Source: PVC group bacterium
GTDB taxonomy: Bacteria > Verrucomicrobiota > Kiritimatiellia > CAIKKV01 > PXCX01
NCBI GenBank assembly: GCA_003565195.1
Contig: PXCX01000134.1
Span: 1-6,181, forward strand
Direction of reading: 5' to 3'
DNA length: 6,181 nucleotides
A model generated the notes under the pieces. That model saw only the letters and a list, made by a program, of their open reading frames with translations. It did no database searches and had not been told where the DNA came from. Below, in pieces: positions 1-5,559 of this stretch (its first letter is position 1; the number at the start of each line of letters is the position of its first letter). The position numbers and the translations under genes are program-made.

Positions 1-149
1 ACCTGAAAAATCACATTGTGGGTCGCAAGGTTATCACGGGTCCCAAGCAAATGCGTCGTATCGTCCTTTCGAGGTTGAGGTGGATGAAAAAGAAGCCGAA
101 ACACGTAGCCTCTTTCTTCCATGCACCTGAAACAAAATATGCAGCGTAA
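1..149 (+). CDS. C-terminal fragment of a protein cut by the left edge, possibly an IS630-type transposase
   Basis: An open frame enters from the left edge (first complete codon at base 3) and stops at TAA 147-149, leaving 48 visible residues. The fragment begins LKNHIVGRKV and ends FFHAPETKYAA. It is strongly basic, with a central segment rich in Arg and Lys (MRRIVLSRLRWMKKKPKH). The pattern 'xLKN, about 20 residues, a helix of the type RxxLxxxxKKP, then a short hydrophobic/aromatic end' resembles the region after the last catalytic Glu in IS630/Tc1-like DDE transposases, where a W-x-x-LK segment is followed by a basic helix and the C-terminus. That resemblance is from memory; no catalytic residue lies inside the window. 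I could not recognise a terminal inverted repeat downstream. It could instead be the tail of an unrelated basic protein. That a coding region ends here is fairly likely; the family is a guess. Confidence 0.4.
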   Translation, partial: LKNHIVGRKVITGPKQMRRIVLSRLRWMKKKPKHVASFFHAPETKYAA

Positions 150-185
150 GTCCATATTATTTTGGGAAGGTTAGTAAGAGCAAAT

Positions 186-191
186 AAGAGG
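186..191 (+). promoter_or_regulatory. Shine-Dalgarno site for the histidine phosphatase gene
   Basis: AAGAGG lies 7 bases upstream of the ATG at 199. It supports that start over the next in-frame ATG at 232, which has no comparable site. Confidence 0.6.
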
Positions 192-198
192 CCATTCC

Positions 199-834
199 AT
201 GACCAAAGCGAATACGAGTACGGATAGTCTGATGAAACTGGTGCAACCCGACGCGTTGACCATTTTTTTTGTGCGCCACGGACAGGCCGGCGGGAATGGA
301 AATCTCGAAGGTTTCCTGGGCGCCGCGCTCAGCAAGACCGGTGAGCGCCAGGCCGATCGCCTAGCCAAACGGTTGGCGGGATTGCCGCTGGACCATATTT
401 ATGCTTCCGACATGGCCCGTTCCTATCAGACCGCCGAACGGGTTCACCGGTTCCATCCCGATATCCCGTTCGAGACGCATGCCGACATGCGCGAAATATC
501 GCCATTCCAAGTCCGCGGCTTCCCGCCGGCACGAACCGTCCAAGCGCGCCGGAAGCGGTGCGAAGAACGCGATCGGGTATCCCGTTTTGGTTTGCGTCTT
601 CGAAAGAAACATCGTCTCGGCCAAAATGTTGCCGTCATCGGTCACAACGGCGTTAACGGCATGCTTATGGCACAACTTAGTGATACGGATTACCGGCGAA
701 GCATCCGTTTTCTTTGCTGCCATACCAGTATTTCGGTCTTCAGCATGTCCAGCGACATCCCGCCGGTTGCCCTGCGCATCATGGGCTGCACGCGTCATCT
801 TCCGGTAGAATTGCTGACCTCCGTTAATGTTTGA
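199..834 (+). CDS. Histidine phosphatase superfamily (phosphoglycerate-mutase-like) protein
   Basis: The 211-residue product has the layout of the branch-1 histidine phosphatases, soluble enzymes that hydrolyse phosphate esters through a phospho-histidine intermediate. The RHG signature is at residues 26-28 (FFVRHGQAGG), giving nucleophile His27 and phosphate-pocket Arg26. The second pocket motif SDMARSYQTAE (70-80) supplies Arg74. The acid/base candidate is Glu99 in MREIS, and the second catalytic His149 sits in VAVIGHNG, where most relatives have HGG. Length is normal for the family (about 200). The stretch between Glu99 and His149 is unusually rich in arginine but I see no frameshift there: both flanks are in one frame and the C-terminus (170-211) reads smoothly. 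No signal peptide or membrane segment is evident. Substrate cannot be told; small phosphorylated metabolites, phosphoproteins and nucleotides are all possible. It lies 293 bp upstream of rnfA on the same strand and is probably a separate transcription unit. Confidence 0.8.
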   Translation: MTKANTSTDSLMKLVQPDALTIFFVRHGQAGGNGNLEGFLGAALSKTGERQADRLAKRLAGLPLDHIYASDMARSYQTAERVHRFHPDIPFETHADMREISPFQVRGFPPARTVQARRKRCEERDRVSRFGLRLRKKHRLGQNVAVIGHNGVNGMLMAQLSDTDYRRSIRFLCCHTSISVFSMSSDIPPVALRIMGCTRHLPVELLTSVNV

Positions 835-1127
835 TTGGTGTTGGCGACATGCAATGAGAAAACACGATAAAGCATCGAATCGACATTCTGTTTTCCGCCT
901 TTCAATATTAGGTTCGACAGTCAGCAAGTGCTCTTAAGTGTTGAACAACATACTACGCTGCCCTCCGCTTTTGCGCAACAAATTTTCGGTCTTGATTTAT
1001 CTACGGCGATTTACTGCCCTATCAAAGATCAAAAAAAGGCTTTTCAAATTGGAAACGTCTGGTATGCTGTTATTCCGTTTCTGAATGAGTAAATTAGTAC
1101 ACGATTTCAGGCAAGCATACTTTTGTG
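835..1127 (+). other. Non-coding spacer between the phosphatase gene and rnfA
   Basis: This 293-base stretch is visibly more AT-rich than the flanking genes and has no convincing gene. It contains a small dyad, TGTTG-AA-CAACA (939-950), a TTGAT half-site at 992-996, and two ATCAA half-sites at 1021-1025 and 1028-1032. None of these has the spacing of a standard FNR/CRP-type operator. No strong GC stem followed by a T run is seen after the phosphatase stop, so I cannot place an intrinsic terminator. The candidate rnf promoter lies at its right end. Confidence 0.6.
1041..1068 (+). promoter_or_regulatory. Candidate sigma-70-type promoter for the rnf operon
   Basis: An extended -10 element TGGTATGCT (1060-1068; TATGCT matches TATAAT at 4 of 6, preceded by TGn) is spaced 16 bases from TTTTCA at 1041-1046 (4 of 6 to TTGACA). 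Transcription would begin near 1075, giving a leader of about 50 bases before rnfA. It sits in the AT-rich spacer just upstream of the first operon gene, which favours it, but both hexamers are imperfect and the call is by eye. Confidence 0.35.
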
Positions 1128-1709
1128 ATGAGCGGTTATCTTTTATTAATTATCAGTGCGGTATTGGTCAACAACTTTGTGTTGACCCGTTTTCTGGGGA
1201 TTTGCCCTTTTCTGGGTGTCTCGCGAAAAATGGCGACTGCTATCGGCATGAGCGGCGCTGTCGTGTTTGTCATGACCCTGGCGGCGGCGGTAACGTGGTT
1301 GTTGGAACATTATGCGCTGGCTCCGTTTGATCTGGCCTATTTACGTACCATCGCGTTTATCCTGGTGATTGCAACCTTTGTTCAATTCGTGGAGTATTTG
1401 CTGAAGAAATTCAGTCCGACATTGCACCAGGGCCTGGGGCTTTTCCTGCCGTTAATTACCACCAACTGCGCGGTACTGGGTTTGGCCGTATTAAATATTC
1501 GGGAAGGACATCGCTTCATGGAAGCGCTGGTCTTTGCGCTTGGCGCGGCGCTTGGTTTCGCGCTGGCTTTGATCCTGTTCACCTCGCTACGGGAACGGAT
1601 AGATCGCGCCAATCCGCCGCAAGCGTTCCGCGGCGCGGCCATCGCCTTGATTACGGCCGGTCTGTTAAGTCTGGCATTTATGGGGTTCGCCGGTTTGGTG
1701 AAAATATGA
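1128..1709 (+). CDS. rnfA: RnfA, membrane subunit of the ion-translocating ferredoxin:NAD+ oxidoreductase
   Basis: RnfA is a six-helix inner-membrane protein that pairs with RnfE in the membrane core of the Rnf complex. Each contributes two cysteines, from half-helices facing opposite sides, to an intramembrane Fe-S centre on the electron path. The family signatures are clear: YLLLIISAVLVNNFVLTRFLGICPF at the N-terminus with Cys26, LPLITTNCAVLGLAVLN with Cys114, and FRGAAIALITAGLLSLAFMGF at the end. From the ATG at 1128 the protein is 193 residues, the same as E. coli RsxA, and begins MSGYLLL like MTDYLLL. The in-frame GTG at 1125 would add only one residue and is less likely. No good Shine-Dalgarno lies at the usual distance; the only AGG (1109-1111) is about 16 bases away, so initiation may be weak or helped by another signal. 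It is the first gene of the operon, 16 bp before rnfB. Confidence 0.95.
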   Translation: MSGYLLLIISAVLVNNFVLTRFLGICPFLGVSRKMATAIGMSGAVVFVMTLAAAVTWLLEHYALAPFDLAYLRTIAFILVIATFVQFVEYLLKKFSPTLHQGLGLFLPLITTNCAVLGLAVLNIREGHRFMEALVFALGAALGFALALILFTSLRERIDRANPPQAFRGAAIALITAGLLSLAFMGFAGLVKI

Positions 1710-1725
1710 ATCACGGAAACGTACC

Positions 1726-2559
1726 ATGTTGCCATTGATCGTTCCGCTTGCAATCATCACATCGACCGCGGTCATCGGTTTGACTGGACTGGGTTGCGGC
1801 CTGTTACTGGCGATGGCCGCCCGGTTTCTAGCGGTGCGTGAAGACGAACGGATTGAAGCGCTGACCGAATGTCTGCCCGGAATCAACTGCGGCGCCTGCG
1901 GCATGGCCGGTTGCGGGGATTATGCACGTGCTATCATCGAGGATGATGCACCGGTCAATCTTTGCAAGCCGGGCGGCGAAGAGACGCTCAAGGCAATTTG
2001 CGCCTATCTCGGCATCGAAGCACAAGCCGGCGAACGCGAGGTCGCGTTGGTTTGCTGCGGTGGTCATAACGGGCTGGCCAAACATCAGGCAACCTATAAT
2101 GGAATCGCCGACTGTATCGCCGCCGAACGAATCGGCGGCGATGGCAAGGCATGTCCGTTCGGCTGCATGGGGCTCGGCAGTTGTGCGCGAATATGTCCCG
2201 TTAATGCGATTGAAATTACGGAGCAACGTCTGGCTGCGGTTCATCCTGCGCTGTGTATCGGTTGCGGCGCCTGTGTAAAAGCCTGTCCGCGCAACCTTAT
2301 CGGGATGGTCCCGGAATCGCGCAAGGTTCATATCTTGTGCCGCTCGACCGATCGCGGTCCGGTTGTCCGCAAATATTGTGAAGTCGGCTGTATCGGTTGC
2401 AATCGATGTGTCAAGGCGGTCGGCAAAAAAGGAATTACGATGGATGGCGCGCTGGCCGTCGTGGATTACACGGTGCCGATCGAGGATGTTTCGGTCGCCG
2501 AAACCTGTCCCCAATCGACGATTGTGGTCCGTGACGGCAGGAAGGAGAACGCTTCATGA
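1726..2559 (+). CDS. rnfB: RnfB, multi-cluster ferredoxin-like electron-entry subunit (long form)
   Basis: RnfB takes electrons from soluble ferredoxin and passes them into the Rnf complex on the cytoplasmic face. Visible parts in order: a single N-terminal membrane helix (about 5-31); the RnfB Fe-S domain with Cys49, 55, 58, 63 and 80 (ECLPGINCGACGMAGCGDY, then LCKPGG); a linker with Cys110, 111 and 130; a ferredoxin module with Cys143, 147, 153, 157 and the classic CIGCGACVKACP (177-188); and a second, C-terminal ferredoxin-like module (218-262). At 277 residues it is much longer than E. coli RsxB (192) and resembles clostridial/Bacteroidetes RnfB. The last module is reduced: Cys222, 225, 228 and 261 remain, but the positions expected for the other four ligands hold Val232, Pro251, Asp254 and Val257 with unchanged spacing, so it should bind one [4Fe-4S] cluster rather than two. 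The ATG at 1726 is preceded by GGAA (1715-1718). Its stop overlaps the rnfC start by 4 bases. Confidence 0.95.
   Translation: MLPLIVPLAIITSTAVIGLTGLGCGLLLAMAARFLAVREDERIEALTECLPGINCGACGMAGCGDYARAIIEDDAPVNLCKPGGEETLKAICAYLGIEAQAGEREVALVCCGGHNGLAKHQATYNGIADCIAAERIGGDGKACPFGCMGLGSCARICPVNAIEITEQRLAAVHPALCIGCGACVKACPRNLIGMVPESRKVHILCRSTDRGPVVRKYCEVGCIGCNRCVKAVGKKGITMDGALAVVDYTVPIEDVSVAETCPQSTIVVRDGRKENAS
2116..2142 (+). repeat. Perfect 11-bp inverted repeat (hairpin) inside rnfB
   Basis: ATCGCCGCCGA (2116-2126) and TCGGCGGCGAT (2132-2142) are exact reverse complements separated by 5 bases, so the mRNA could form a GC-rich hairpin. It encodes IAAERIGGD, just ahead of the first ferredoxin module (Cys143). 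No T run follows, so it is not an intrinsic terminator. Confidence 0.7.
2542..2547 (+). promoter_or_regulatory. Strong Shine-Dalgarno site for rnfC, within the end of rnfB
   Basis: AAGGAG lies 8 bases before the rnfC ATG at 2556. It fixes the start that overlaps the rnfB stop and suggests rnfC has efficient initiation of its own in addition to coupling. Confidence 0.75.
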
Positions 2560-3917
2560 AGACTCGCGCTGCCCCGTATCGATGTGCCGGCGGTCTCCAT
2601 CCGGTCTATCACAAGTCGTTAACCGCCGCTGCGGCCACCATCCCGCTTGAGTTGCCGTCCACGCTGGTCATCTCACTGGCGCAACATCTGGGCGCGCCGG
2701 CGCGCCCGCTGGTGAAAAAAAACGAAACGGTTGGCCGCGGTCAACCACTGGCTGAACCGGCAGGTTTTATCTCGGCCTGGATTCATGCCCCGACATCCGG
2801 CAAAATCAAAGCGATTGACGAACAGTGGACGGCCGCCGGCCGCCGTGCCACGGTGATCACGATGGAAAGCGACGGCGAAGACCGCTGGGCGGACGGCTAT
2901 CCCCAGCCCCCACTGCCCGCGGATGCGGATCGCAAGCAACAGATCGATCGGGTAGCCGCTGCTGGAATCGTTGGTATGGGCGGCGCCGGATTCCCAACCC
3001 ATGTGAAATTATCGCCGCCACCGGAAAAGGCAATCGATACATTGATCATCAACGGCGCCGAATGCGAACCTTATCTGACTGCAGATCAGCGCATGATGGT
3101 CGAAGACGCCGATCGGCTCCGCCAGGGAATCGACCGGATTCGCCGTCTACTGGGGACACCCGCTGTACGCATTGCCATAGAAGACAACAAGCCGGATGCC
3201 GTCAAGGCGATCCAACAGGCTTTGTCATCGCTTGACGGCGACGTGGAAGTGATGGTGTTGCCAAGTGCTTATCCGCAAGGCGCCGAGAAACAATTGATTT
3301 ATTCGGTAACCGGCCGCGAAGTACCCTCGGGCGGACTGCCGATGGATGTCGGAACGCTGGTTGAAAATGTGGGAACCACGCTCGCGGTTGCCGATGCCCT
3401 GGATTCGGGATTGCCGCTCACGGAAAGGGTTATGACCGCCACCGGCGATGCGTTGAGTCAACCGGCCAATTTACGAGTGCGGATCGGAACCCCGTTTGAT
3501 AAGATTATCGAACATTGCGGCGGAACCAAAACCCCGCCGGCCAAAGTCGTTTGCGGCGGTCCGATGATGGGAACCGCGTTGCCGTCGCTTGCCGCCGGGG
3601 TCTGCAAGACAACATCGGGACTGCTCTTAATGCCGCAGGACACGGTGCATTTTTTCGAGTCCATGGCTTGTATAAGATGCGGACGTTGCGTCAATTATTG
3701 TCCGATGCGATTGATGCCCTGTACATTGAGCGAAGGCGGCGAAGCGGAAGATGACGAATTATTGGAGGAATACCGGATTTTGGACTGTATTGAATGCGGA
3801 TCGTGTGCTTACGTTTGTCCGGCACACCGTCCGATGGTACAGCACATGAAAAACAGCAAAGCCAGAATCGCCCTGATCCGGCGGGAACGGGAATTGACCA
3901 AGCAACGCACATCATGA
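2556..3917 (+). CDS. rnfC: RnfC, NADH/FMN- and Fe-S-binding cytoplasmic subunit
   Basis: RnfC is the peripheral subunit where NAD(H) is thought to react; it resembles the 51-kDa subunit of complex I and NqrA/NqrF-linked modules. At 453 residues it shows an N-terminal RnfC/barrel-sandwich region (about 10-100, with GGLHP and HAPTSGKI). A Rossmann-like nucleotide/FMN-binding domain follows, with VGMGGAGFPTHVKL (139-152) and the family motif NGAECEPYLTADQRMM. Next come an SLBB-type segment near 288-325 and two [4Fe-4S] motifs, CIRCGRCVNYCP (Cys372, 375, 378, 382) and CIECGSCAYVCP (Cys411, 414, 417, 421). The protein ends about 30 residues after the last cluster, so the long Ala/Lys-rich repeat tail of E. 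coli RsxC (740 residues) is absent, as in clostridial forms. The ATG overlaps the rnfB stop (ATGA, 2556-2559), and the TGA overlaps the rnfD start. The set of motifs is complete and no key residue appears missing. Confidence 0.96.
   Translation: MKTRAAPYRCAGGLHPVYHKSLTAAAATIPLELPSTLVISLAQHLGAPARPLVKKNETVGRGQPLAEPAGFISAWIHAPTSGKIKAIDEQWTAAGRRATVITMESDGEDRWADGYPQPPLPADADRKQQIDRVAAAGIVGMGGAGFPTHVKLSPPPEKAIDTLIINGAECEPYLTADQRMMVEDADRLRQGIDRIRRLLGTPAVRIAIEDNKPDAVKAIQQALSSLDGDVEVMVLPSAYPQGAEKQLIYSVTGREVPSGGLPMDVGTLVENVGTTLAVADALDSGLPLTERVMTATGDALSQPANLRVRIGTPFDKIIEHCGGTKTPPAKVVCGGPMMGTALPSLAAGVCKTTSGLLLMPQDTVHFFESMACIRCGRCVNYCPMRLMPCTLSEGGEAEDDELLEEYRILDCIECGSCAYVCPAHRPMVQHMKNSKARIALIRRERELTKQRTS
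2690..2707. repeat. 18-bp all-G/C perfect palindrome in rnfC
   Basis: GGGCGCGCCGGCGCGCCC is its own reverse complement and contains two adjacent copies of GGCGCGCC (2691-2698 and 2699-2706). It encodes LGAPARP in the N-terminal region of RnfC. It may be a by-product of GC-rich codon choice. Confidence 0.75.
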
Positions 3918-4912
3918 CGGAAAAAGACATTAACCTTGCGATCAGCGCCTCGCCGCATACTCATTCCGGCGCCAGCGTACGTGGCATTATGCTGACGGTT
4001 ATCATTGCCCTGGCACCCGCCTTGCTATGGGGATTCCGGCTTTTCGGCTGGCCGGCCATCGTGTTGACCGCGACCTGCGTGGCGGCCTGTGTCGCCGCCG
4101 AAGCGCTTTCGCGCCGGTTGATGAAACGCAAGCTGGGGATCGGCGACGGCAGCGCCGTCGTAACCGGTCTATTGCTGGCGATGTGTCTGCCGCCGGCACT
4201 CCCGCTTTTCATGGCGGTGATCGGCGCGGTGGTCGCAATCGTTGTGGCCAAACAGGTGTTCGGCGGTTTGGGATATAATCCTTTCAATCCCGCGCTGGTC
4301 GGTCGCGTTTTTCTCACCATTTCGTTTCCGTTCGCCATGATTCAATGGACGGCGCCCGATGCGCCGCCGACCGACGATACCCATGCGGTAACCGCCGCGA
4401 CACCGCTGGCTGCATGGGAAACCGAATGGAGCGGTCAGGAAGAGACGGCCGGTTTTTTTGAGGAATATCCATGGGTCGATCTGTTTTTCGGTAACCAGGC
4501 CGGTTCGTTCGGTGAAGTATCCTCATTGCTGTTGATGCTCGGCGGTTTATTCCTGCTTTGGCGCCGTTGTATCCACTGGCAAGTTCCAGTATTTTATCTG
4601 GGTAGCGTGACCATTATCGCTCTGATTCTTTACGGTATCGATCCCCATCGTTATTTGCCGCCGTTTTACCATCTGTTCAGCGGCGGCCTAATGCTCGGCG
4701 CCTGGTTCATGGCCACCGATATGGTCACTTCGCCGGTAACCGCGCGCGGCATGATGATCTTCGGCTGCGGCTGCGGAGTTCTGACCATGATCATTCGCGT
4801 GTGGGGCGGCTATCCCGAAGGCGTCAGTTTTGCTATTCTGCTTATGAATGCCGCCGTTCCGTTGATCAACCGTTATACACGTCCACGCGTTTTTGGGACA
4901 CGCCAATCATGA
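3914..4912 (+). CDS. rnfD: RnfD, membrane subunit carrying covalently bound FMN
   Basis: RnfD is the NqrB-like integral membrane subunit of Rnf and carries FMN linked by a phosphoester to a threonine, attached by the flavin transferase ApbE. The start at ATG 3914 gives 332 residues (E. coli RsxD is 352) beginning MTEKDINLAISASPHTHSG, which fits the family's conserved SPH element. The open frame extends further upstream, but that part overlaps rnfC and lacks family sequence. Landmarks are GDGSAVVTGLLLAMCLPP, FGGLGYNPFNPALVGRVFL, the FMN site AVTAATPL with Thr163, and the C-terminal HLFSGGLMLGAWFMATDMVTSPVT segment. About ten hydrophobic stretches are visible, with a hydrophilic loop (about 148-185) holding the FMN threonine. 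The ApbE target consensus Dxx(s/t)gAT has His157 in place of Asp. ATGA overlaps link it to rnfC and rnfG; no good Shine-Dalgarno precedes the start, so its translation probably depends on coupling to rnfC. Confidence 0.95.
   Translation: MTEKDINLAISASPHTHSGASVRGIMLTVIIALAPALLWGFRLFGWPAIVLTATCVAACVAAEALSRRLMKRKLGIGDGSAVVTGLLLAMCLPPALPLFMAVIGAVVAIVVAKQVFGGLGYNPFNPALVGRVFLTISFPFAMIQWTAPDAPPTDDTHAVTAATPLAAWETEWSGQEETAGFFEEYPWVDLFFGNQAGSFGEVSSLLLMLGGLFLLWRRCIHWQVPVFYLGSVTIIALILYGIDPHRYLPPFYHLFSGGLMLGAWFMATDMVTSPVTARGMMIFGCGCGVLTMIIRVWGGYPEGVSFAILLMNAAVPLINRYTRPRVFGTRQS
4144..4160 (+). repeat. Small perfect hairpin in rnfD
   Basis: CGACGGC (4144-4150) and GCCGTCG (4154-4160) are exact reverse complements around a 3-base loop. 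The sequence codes the conserved GDGSAVV segment, so protein constraint plus GC-rich codons may explain it. Confidence 0.5.
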
Positions 4913-5532
4913 AAGAAACCGTGCGTCTTATTCTCGTGCTTACCATCACCGCCGCCTTGACCGGCGCATTGCTGGCGCTAGCCAATAAACTGACCGAGGA
5001 ACCGATTCAAGCGGCACGCCGTGCCGCGCTGCTGGACTCCTTGCAACAGGTGTTGCCGGAGCATGATAATCAACCGGATCACGAAAGCGTGGAGATCGAT
5101 ATTGAGGACCAACAGCACACGTTTTATCCAGCACGCCGCGACGGTGAATTTGCCGGAGCCGCCTTTACAAGCAGCGCGCCAGGCTATGGTGGCGCCATCA
5201 CCGTCATGATCGGTGTCGATGCCGATGATCAAATCCACGCTATTCATGTATTGAACCACTTGGAAACACCGGGACTGGGCGCCAACATTACCCAGCCTGA
5301 TTTCACCGGTCAGTTTGCCGGCCTGGATGGAAGGCATCCCGATCGTATTAATCTGGTTCAGGACAACGGCACCATCGACGCCGTCACGGCCGCAACCGTC
5401 TCTTCCGAAGCGGTGATAAAAGCCGTCGCGCAGGGACTCGAAAGGTATCTGACGCATCGGTACTCAATTCGCGCCGCACCCGTTCCCGACAACAATCCAG
5501 CGAAGAATGCTGCCGGAATTGATGAACCCTGA
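4909..5532 (+). CDS. rnfG: RnfG, membrane-anchored flavoprotein with covalent FMN
   Basis: RnfG is the NqrC-like subunit: one N-terminal membrane helix and a soluble FMN-binding domain, reported to face the periplasm in relatives. From the ATG at 4909 it is 207 residues (E. coli RsxG is 206). The membrane helix spans about 6-27 (LILVLTITAALTGALLALA). The FMN-binding domain shows GYGGAITVMIGVD, the hallmark HLETPGLGANI and the flavinylation motif DAVTAATVSS with Asp157 and acceptor Thr163. The usual Gly of Dxx(s/t)gAT is Ala here. No apbE gene is in the window, so the transferase must be encoded elsewhere if the site is used. The start overlaps the rnfD stop by 4 bases (ATGA), with a weak GGGA upstream (4895-4898). 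The open frame extends upstream to 4801 in rnfD-overlapping sequence that does not belong to this protein. rnfE follows after 27 bp. Confidence 0.95.
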   Translation: MKETVRLILVLTITAALTGALLALANKLTEEPIQAARRAALLDSLQQVLPEHDNQPDHESVEIDIEDQQHTFYPARRDGEFAGAAFTSSAPGYGGAITVMIGVDADDQIHAIHVLNHLETPGLGANITQPDFTGQFAGLDGRHPDRINLVQDNGTIDAVTAATVSSEAVIKAVAQGLERYLTHRYSIRAAPVPDNNPAKNAAGIDEP

Positions 5533-5546
5533 AAATCATAATTCAG

Positions 5547-5552
5547 TAAGGA
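5547..5552 (+). promoter_or_regulatory. Shine-Dalgarno site that fixes the GTG start of rnfE
   Basis: TAAGGA lies 7 bases upstream of GTG 5560. It supports the GTG over later in-frame ATGs (the first is at 5617), which fall inside conserved RnfE sequence. Confidence 0.75.
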
Positions 5553-5559
5553 TCCGACT

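Noticed and set aside
155..160. TATTAT as a -10 element for the phosphatase gene
   Set aside because: It matches TATAAT at 5 of 6, but no acceptable -35 lies 16-18 bases upstream and the area is AT-rich.
490..640. Frameshift within the phosphatase gene
   Set aside because: The other two frames show no family sequence in this interval, and the sense frame keeps the helix-like spacing up to the second catalytic His.
361..927. 188-codon open frame on the minus strand across the phosphatase gene
   Set aside because: It lies antisense to a gene with clear catalytic motifs, shows no recognisable domain, and is explained by codon bias of the sense gene.
854..937. 27-codon ATG frame just after the phosphatase gene
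   Set aside because: No ribosome binding site and no features; too short to separate from chance.
938..1084. 48-codon GTG-started frame in the spacer upstream of rnfA
   Set aside because: No ribosome binding site, no recognisable composition or motif; AT-rich chance opening.
1085..1330. 81-codon plus-strand frame overlapping the start of rnfA, considered as a leader peptide
   Set aside because: No Shine-Dalgarno before ATG 1085, and most of it is out-of-frame rnfA sequence. A regulatory leader role cannot be excluded, but nothing supports it.
2116..2150. The rnfB hairpin as an intrinsic terminator
   Set aside because: It is inside a coding region and followed by GGCAAGGC rather than a run of T.
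1828..2514. 228-codon open frame on the minus strand inside rnfB
   Set aside because: Antisense shadow of rnfB, whose cysteine motifs are unmistakable; no family features on the minus strand.
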